From an uncultured Muribaculaceae bacterium (GTDB taxonomy: Bacteria > Bacteroidota > Bacteroidia > Bacteroidales > Muribaculaceae), in the NCBI GenBank assembly GCA_947178235.1, contig CAMWXQ010000012.1, forward strand, positions 1-12,307: a DNA stretch of 12,307 bases, given 5' to 3'. The translations under genes and the position numbers were made by a program. Position 1 is the first letter of the stretch, and each line of letters opens with the position of its first letter. The notes beneath the pieces are model-generated. The model saw only the letters and a list, made by a program, of their open reading frames with translations. It had not been told where the DNA came from and searched no databases. Below are positions 8,415 to 12,307 of the stretch, in pieces.

Positions 8415-8950
8415 AGGAAGAAATCATCATGGCCGGCTTCGGCGGCCAGGGAGTGCTCTCGATGGGCAAGATTCTGGCCTATGCAGGACTGATGGATGAC
8501 CTCGAAGTGACATGGATGCCCTCGTACGGCCCCGAGCAGCGCGGAGGCACCGCCAACGTCACCGTCATCCTCTCCGACCAGCCCATATCCAGCCCCGTCC
8601 TCAACCGATACGACACCGCCGTCATCCTCAACCAGCAGAGCCTCGACAAGTTCGAGAGCAAGGTCAAGCCCGGCGGCACTCTCATCTACGACCCGTACAG
8701 CCTGCGCAACCTCCCCACCCGCACAGACATCCGACTGGTGCCAGTCGAGGCGATGGAGGCCACATTCAAGCTCCCCTCGGCCAAGGTCTACAACATGGTA
8801 CTCCTCGGGGCTCTGCTGAAAAGCCGTCCCCTCGTGAGTGTCGACGCCGTCATGCGCGGCCTCAAGAAGACCCTCCCCGAACGCCACCACCACCTCCTCC
8901 CCCTCAACAAAGAAGCCATCCTCAAAGGCATGGAACTCGTGGGAGAGTGA
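8411..8950 (+). CDS. korC: 2-oxoacid:ferredoxin oxidoreductase gamma subunit
   Basis: This 179-aa protein has the gamma-subunit pattern: an N-terminal IIMAGFGGQGVLSMGKILA nucleotide-loop-like motif, WMPSYGPEQRGGTANVTVILSD, the SSPVLNRYDTAVILNQQSLDKF segment and VYNMVLLGALLK near residues 120-130. In this family the gamma subunit completes the CoA-binding and catalytic assembly. The start overlaps the beta stop by four bases. The frame is open further upstream to 8174, but that part only shadows korB. A strong hairpin 15 bp after the stop closes the operon. Confidence 0.92.
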   Translation: MKEEIIMAGFGGQGVLSMGKILAYAGLMDDLEVTWMPSYGPEQRGGTANVTVILSDQPISSPVLNRYDTAVILNQQSLDKFESKVKPGGTLIYDPYSLRNLPTRTDIRLVPVEAMEATFKLPSAKVYNMVLLGALLKSRPLVSVDAVMRGLKKTLPERHHHLLPLNKEAILKGMELVGE

Positions 8951-8965
8951 AGAAGATAAAAACCT

Positions 8966-9005
8966 AAAACACCCCGCTGCAACCGAGGTTGCGGCGGGGT
9001 GTTTT
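8966..9005. terminator. Strong bidirectional intrinsic terminator between korC and malQ
   Basis: A 40-bp hairpin lies between two convergent genes. Its outer arms AAAACACCCCGC and GCGGGGTGTTTT are perfect complements; a T-G wobble is followed by GCAACC and GGTTGC around a GA loop, giving a 19-bp stem. The A-rich 5' side and T-rich 3' side supply a U run for transcripts from either strand, so it should stop both the kor operon and malQ. Confidence 0.92.
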
Positions 9006-9018
9006 GGGTTGGTCCGAT

Positions 9019-9054
9019 AGCCATATTAGCTATCATAGCTATCTCAGCTACCTC
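9019..9054. repeat. Second 9-bp repeat array (AGCTATNNT-like), four copies
   Basis: Four 9-bp units (AGCCATATT, AGCTATCAT, AGCTATCTC, AGCTACCTC) lie just beyond the terminator and run into the last codons of malQ; the TAG stop of malQ (9048-9050) falls inside the fourth unit. Seventeen bases (9026-9042) are identical to 2882-2898 in the first array, including the TAGCTAT-C-ATAGCTA palindrome. Confidence 0.85.
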
Positions 9055-11723
9055 CCCGAGCCCTTGACCATGTCGCGGAGGAAGTTGTTGAATTCCTTCT
9101 GGGCGTTGAGGTCGGCGAGGGTGAGGTGCATACGGTAGCGCCAGTAGTGGCGGGGATTGGCGGGGATGTTGATGAGCTCCTCGCGGGGATCCTGGCGGCG
9201 GAGGACGCCGTCCATGCTCAGCCAGTCTTGGAGGGGAAGGATGCAGAGCATTGAGGGCGATTTGAGGTGCAGGTCGATGATGCGGCGGCAGATCCACGGC
9301 TCGGCGTAGAGCGGAGCCTCGCCCGGCTCGCGCAGGACTTCGTTGTAGAAGCGCTGCGTAACCTCGCGGTCAGCCTCCCACCAGCGGCGTATGCCGTCCA
9401 TGTCGTGGGTCGAGGTTGTGCATACCGAGTAGTAGGGGTAGGCCCATGTGTTGCCGAAGGGGGTGGCGGGATCCTTGGGCATACGCTGGATTTCGAGCAC
9501 AAGGATTTGGAGTGCGTTCATCACCGCAGGCACACAGGCGGGAATCATGCCGAGGTCTTCGGCACAGGTGAGCATGTCGGTCGCCTCGATGAGCGGCGGC
9601 ATCTTCCACATGGCCTGGCCGTACCAGAAATCGTTGTTGCGGCGATAGTAGAAGTCGTTGTAGAGGCGGTTGAAGCACCACTTCTCGTAGTCGTTGAGCA
9701 CCCGGTAGCTGTACGTGAACTGGGCCGAGATGCGGGGGTGGTACTTGCCCTTCTCGACAGGATCCTCGATGAAGAGCACATCGTCGATGAGCCCCATGAG
9801 GCCGAGCGATATGCGCGAGTTGCGCTCCTCCTTGGGGAGCGTGGCGAAGTAGTCGGCTACCTTGCGCTGGGTGTCGAACTCGGGGCGGAGGCGATAGGCG
9901 CCGTCCCCCTCGTCGATGAGATAGTCGCGGCGGACTTCGTCGGTGTACTCGCCGAAGAAGTCGCCGAGCATCCAGTCGTGGATATAGGGGCGGGTCTGAC
10001 GCTCGGGGTCGATCCAGAAGTCATAACCCTCGCGCAACTCGTCGGGAGTGAAGGGGAGCGCGCGGTTGAAGATTCCGAGCAGGCCGTGGAGGGCATCCAT
10101 CGGAATCTGCCATATGCGGAAGAATCCGAGGACATGGTCGATACGGTAGGCGTCGAAGTACTCGGCCATCTTGCGGAAGCGGGCCTTCCACCAGGCGAAA
10201 CCATCCTTCGACATCTCCTCCCAGTTGTATGTGGGGAAGCCCCAGTTCTGACCGAGTACCGAGAAGTCGTCCGGGGGCGCACCGGCCTGGCAGTCGAGAT
10301 TGAAGAGGCGCGGGTCGATCCACGCATCTACGCTGTGGCGCGAGATGCCGATGGGGATGTCTCCCTTGATGGCGACGCCGTGGCGGCGGGCATACTCGTG
10401 GACCTCGCGCATCTGGCGATCGAGATGATACTGTATCCAGTAGACATACTCGATGTCGCTCTTGTGCTCCTCGATGAAAGCGTCGACGCGAGCCTTGTCG
10501 TAGACCGCGAAGTCACCCCAACGGGACATATCGGGGGTAGCGTTGAGGTCGCGCAGTACACACCACGCCGCATAGGGGGTCAGCCACGAGGCGTTCTTGG
10601 CCACGAAAGCCTTGACCTCCTCCGAGGCCATAGCCTCGGCTCCGTCCTGGGCGAACAGCTCGCGGGTGAACTCCTGCTTGCCCCTGTTGACGCGCTCATA
10701 GTCCACCTCGGGGAGGCGGTTGAGCTCGCGCCCGAGCTCATCATAGTGATGCTGACGGGCGGCATCCTTGAGGCGACCCATCGCACCGAGGCGAAGGTAC
10801 ATCGGATGGAGTGCGAAGGTCGAATTGGCGTTGTAGGGATACGAGTCGGTCCACGAGCCGGTCATCGTCGTGTCGTTCACGGGCAGGAGCTGGACAAACT
10901 GCTGACCCGTCTCGACGGCCCAGTCGATCATCTCTTTGAGGTCCATGAAGTCGCCCACGCCGAAGTCTGCGTCAGTGCGGAGCGAGAACACGGGGATAGC
11001 CACACCCGCACCGCGCCACGGCGCGAGGGGATTGACCAGACGCTCGCCCGACATCACAACGGCCGTCGACGGAGCCACCGAGGGGAGGTCGAGGCGGCGG
11101 TTGTCACGCCCCTCCCAAGCCACGACTTCGCCCGTGGCCTTCTTCACAATGAGGTACTTGTACTCGGTGCCATCGGCCAGCGAAGCGAGGGGCACATCGA
11201 CGCTCCACGTCGGATAGTCGGCATCGCTCATGCGCAGGGCCTTCGAGGGGTCCCAAGCGCCGAGCGACGCGGCACCGCCCGCGACCGCAACCGCCTCGTC
11301 GGGGCGGAGCATCGGGGCATCCACGCTGAGGGTCAGCATCCCGGGGGTGGGGAGCTGGGCAGGCTCACGCTCCTCGCGGCGCGTGATGCAGTCCACGAAC
11401 GAAGTTGCATAATAGGGCTTGTCCCAAGGTTGATCCTGCCATCGGTCGAGGAGCAACGCGCGCGAGACACCGCGGGGGCTGAACGTGCGCGGGCGTCCCC
11501 ACTCGCGGCGGACCGAGCCGTCGTCGTGGCGGACAATATAGGCATAGGTGAAGGGGGCAGCCTTCTCGGGCACCTCGACCTCGACGGACCATGTCTCGCC
11601 GCCCGAGAGAGCCATCGGGACGGCCTTGGACTCATCGCCCGAGCCGAGCGCCGCAGCCGAGCCCGTGACATAGAGCGACTCGCCCCAGGCCGTGCGGTAA
11701 TTGACGTTGAATGTGAGTTTCAT
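9048..11723 (-). CDS. malQ: 4-alpha-glucanotransferase, DPE2-like, with two N-terminal CBM20 domains
   Basis: This 891-aa amylomaltase transfers alpha-1,4-glucan segments between maltodextrins. Two CBM20-like starch-binding modules come first: residues about 1-100 (YRTAWGESLYVTGSAAALG) and about 127-235 (EAVAVAGGAASLGAWDPSKALRM). The GH77 domain follows from about 245, with GVAIPVFSLRT, GQQFVQLLPVND, GQNWGFPTYNWEEM, the nucleophile Asp 529 in FDAYRIDH, the acid/base Glu 722 in CAEDLG and Asp 774 in STHDMDG. All three GH77 catalytic residues are present. The double CBM20 layout matches plant DPE2 and Bacteroidota MalQ, distinct from the short enterobacterial MalQ. No signal peptide is seen, so it is probably cytoplasmic. 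The ATG at 11723 is where the first CBM20 begins. It is transcribed alone here, convergent with the kor operon. Confidence 0.95.
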   Translation of the reverse strand: MKLTFNVNYRTAWGESLYVTGSAAALGSGDESKAVPMALSGGETWSVEVEVPEKAAPFTYAYIVRHDDGSVRREWGRPRTFSPRGVSRALLLDRWQDQPWDKPYYATSFVDCITRREEREPAQLPTPGMLTLSVDAPMLRPDEAVAVAGGAASLGAWDPSKALRMSDADYPTWSVDVPLASLADGTEYKYLIVKKATGEVVAWEGRDNRRLDLPSVAPSTAVVMSGERLVNPLAPWRGAGVAIPVFSLRTDADFGVGDFMDLKEMIDWAVETGQQFVQLLPVNDTTMTGSWTDSYPYNANSTFALHPMYLRLGAMGRLKDAARQHHYDELGRELNRLPEVDYERVNRGKQEFTRELFAQDGAEAMASEEVKAFVAKNASWLTPYAAWCVLRDLNATPDMSRWGDFAVYDKARVDAFIEEHKSDIEYVYWIQYHLDRQMREVHEYARRHGVAIKGDIPIGISRHSVDAWIDPRLFNLDCQAGAPPDDFSVLGQNWGFPTYNWEEMSKDGFAWWKARFRKMAEYFDAYRIDHVLGFFRIWQIPMDALHGLLGIFNRALPFTPDELREGYDFWIDPERQTRPYIHDWMLGDFFGEYTDEVRRDYLIDEGDGAYRLRPEFDTQRKVADYFATLPKEERNSRISLGLMGLIDDVLFIEDPVEKGKYHPRISAQFTYSYRVLNDYEKWCFNRLYNDFYYRRNNDFWYGQAMWKMPPLIEATDMLTCAEDLGMIPACVPAVMNALQILVLEIQRMPKDPATPFGNTWAYPYYSVCTTSTHDMDGIRRWWEADREVTQRFYNEVLREPGEAPLYAEPWICRRIIDLHLKSPSMLCILPLQDWLSMDGVLRRQDPREELINIPANPRHYWRYRMHLTLADLNAQKEFNNFLRDMVKGSGR

Positions 11724-11775
11724 CCGGTATATGGGTAAGTATGATATATATTATGTAAATTGTTTGCAGGGTCTC

Positions 11776-11806
11776 GGTGATCCTCGCGACAGGCCGCAGA
11801 ATCACC
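11776..11806 (-). promoter_or_regulatory. Hairpin at predicted 5' end of malQ mRNA
   Basis: On the minus strand GGTGATTCT (11806-11798) pairs with AGGATCACC (11784-11776), giving nine base pairs with one G-T wobble and a 13-nt loop. The -7 box at 11811-11818 predicts transcription to begin at about 11804-11806, so the stem would sit at the extreme 5' end of an ~82-nt leader. It could stabilise the mRNA or be a regulator site. Confidence 0.45.
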
Positions 11807-11810
11807 CTCG

Positions 11811-11818
11811 CAAAGATA
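11811..11818 (-). promoter_or_regulatory. Bacteroidota -7 box for malQ
   Basis: The minus strand reads TATCTTTG, an exact TAnnTTTG match, about 88 bp before the malQ ATG. No clear -33 TTTG is seen at the expected distance, so the promoter may need an activator. Confidence 0.5.
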
Positions 11819-11904
11819 GCCATTATTATTAATAATTCCTACACCCCCCGCAATGTTTTTGCCCAAGCGGGAAAAATTACAAACTTAATTTTCACATCGA
11901 AATA

Positions 11905-11935
11905 TTTGGCGGACAAAATAAATTGCGTAAATTTG
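11905..11935 (+). promoter_or_regulatory. Full-consensus Bacteroidota promoter for structured RNA
   Basis: TTTG at 11905-11908 and TAAATTTG at 11928-11935 match the -33 and -7 elements of the Bacteroidota housekeeping promoter, separated by 19 bp. It is the only promoter in the window with both boxes intact, and it reads away from malQ into a region with no convincing protein gene. Predicted start is about 11940-11942. Confidence 0.7.
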
Positions 11936-11939
11936 CATT

Positions 11940-12251
11940 GGTCTTAGCCGACCATACCCGAAAAGGAGGAATGACGGTTTAAGATCAATATATGATAAAA
12001 GCGCTACTGCGTTTTATTCTTGGCTGCTAAGAACTTCGCAAACTCTTTTGACAAAGTCAAGGATGAAGCAACGGTAGACGTCTTCGGGTATGTACACTTA
12101 CCCCAACAGGAGTATATCGCCACTTGTGGCGTATACCCCTCTTGGTGTAATATCATACGGCGTAGGCTCTGCGTTGCTCGTTCTACTTTGTCGGGCAATG
12201 CGAAGGCCTTTTAGCAGCAGGACGGGCGACAGTACGGATCCTGCGCTTTTT
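11940..12251 (+). ncRNA. Putative structured non-coding RNA, ~310 nt
   Basis: The segment runs from the predicted start of a full-consensus promoter to an intrinsic terminator. It is rich in stems: GGTC/GACC at the 5' end (11940-11953); TTGAC-AAA-GTCAA (12048-12060); a long imperfect hairpin 12103-12145 (CCAA/TTGG outside, GTATA/TATAC and CGCCAC/GTGGCG inside, TT loop); GCGTTGCTCG with CGGGCAATGC (12171-12201); and a terminator stem at 12213-12247. Base composition is more balanced than the flanking GC-rich genes. An AGGAGG at 11964-11969 and tiny frames (12 aa at 11992-12030; 64 aa from a TTG at 12020) are present, but none looks like a normal gene. The known Bacteroidales-1 RNA class is likewise defined by a Bacteroidota promoter and a terminator; membership cannot be tested here. 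An attenuator or leader for a gene beyond the window is the main alternative. Confidence 0.55.
12213..12251 (+). terminator. Intrinsic terminator at end of structured RNA
   Basis: AGC-(A bulge)-GCAGGA pairs with TCCTGC-GCT, giving nine base pairs around a 16-nt loop, followed at once by a T run (12247-12251). It is a good Rho-independent terminator candidate. The remaining 56 bp to the window edge (12252-12307) show no feature I can name. Confidence 0.55.
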
Positions 12252-12307
12252 CGGGGTCAGCGGATTTTTCCGGTTGGCAGGAGGTGATGTCAGAGTATAG
12301 TGTTATC

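Noticed and set aside
9267..11738. Plus-strand open frame of 823 codons antisense to malQ
   Set aside because: It mirrors the malQ codons in a GC-rich gene, where codon bias suppresses stops on the opposite strand. The translation is rich in V, E, G, H and R without any recognisable domain, while the minus frame encodes a full GH77 enzyme.
12090..12287. 65-codon plus-strand frame at the right edge
   Set aside because: It runs through RNA stems and the terminator hairpin, has no recognisable domain and overlaps another equally open frame; more likely non-coding.

Overview
The window looks like chromosomal DNA from a GC-rich member of the Bacteroidales. Support comes from a PorU-type type IX secretion protease, Bacteroidota-style promoters (-7 box TAnnTTTG, in one case with a -33 TTTG), a NigD-like lipoprotein, a LolD ATPase and a DPE2-like MalQ with two starch-binding domains. 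GC content and gene style recall Alistipes/Rikenellaceae, but that is an impression; no rRNA or other marker is present. I see no tRNA, CRISPR array, transposase or phage gene.

Layout. (1) 1-2800, minus strand: a GH25 lysozyme-like lipoprotein followed by porU. porU is broken near the left edge at a 15-A tract, before the catalytic-cysteine part of its C25 protease domain. (2) 2801-2964: a divergent intergenic region holding five tandem copies of a 9-bp repeat (AGCTATNNT). (3) 2965-3723, plus: a CpsB/YwqE-type PHP phosphatase. (4) 3773-6144, plus: a likely operon pfkA - lolD - NigD-like lipoprotein, with a 13-bp gap and then a 4-bp ATGA overlap. (5) 6206-9005, plus: a complete four-subunit 2-oxoacid:ferredoxin oxidoreductase operon in the order ferredoxin, alpha, beta, gamma, ended by a long perfect hairpin that should terminate in both directions. 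(6) 9019-9054: a second copy of the 9-bp repeat, running into the malQ stop codon. (7) 9048-11723, minus: malQ, with a hairpin at its predicted mRNA 5' end. (8) 11724-12307: about 580 bp without a convincing protein gene. It contains the malQ promoter and, divergently, a full-consensus Bacteroidota promoter driving a highly structured transcript of about 310 nt that ends at a terminator. This is the best candidate for an unusual element here.

Functionally the window is mostly core metabolism and envelope biology: glycolysis (pfkA), ferredoxin-linked 2-oxoacid oxidation (kor/vor), maltodextrin use (malQ), lipoprotein export (lolD), surface-protein secretion (porU) and cell-wall or polysaccharide turnover (GH25, CpsB-like). 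The less ordinary signals are the structured RNA, the dispersed palindromic 9-bp repeats, the 5'-end hairpin of malQ and the poly-A break in porU.
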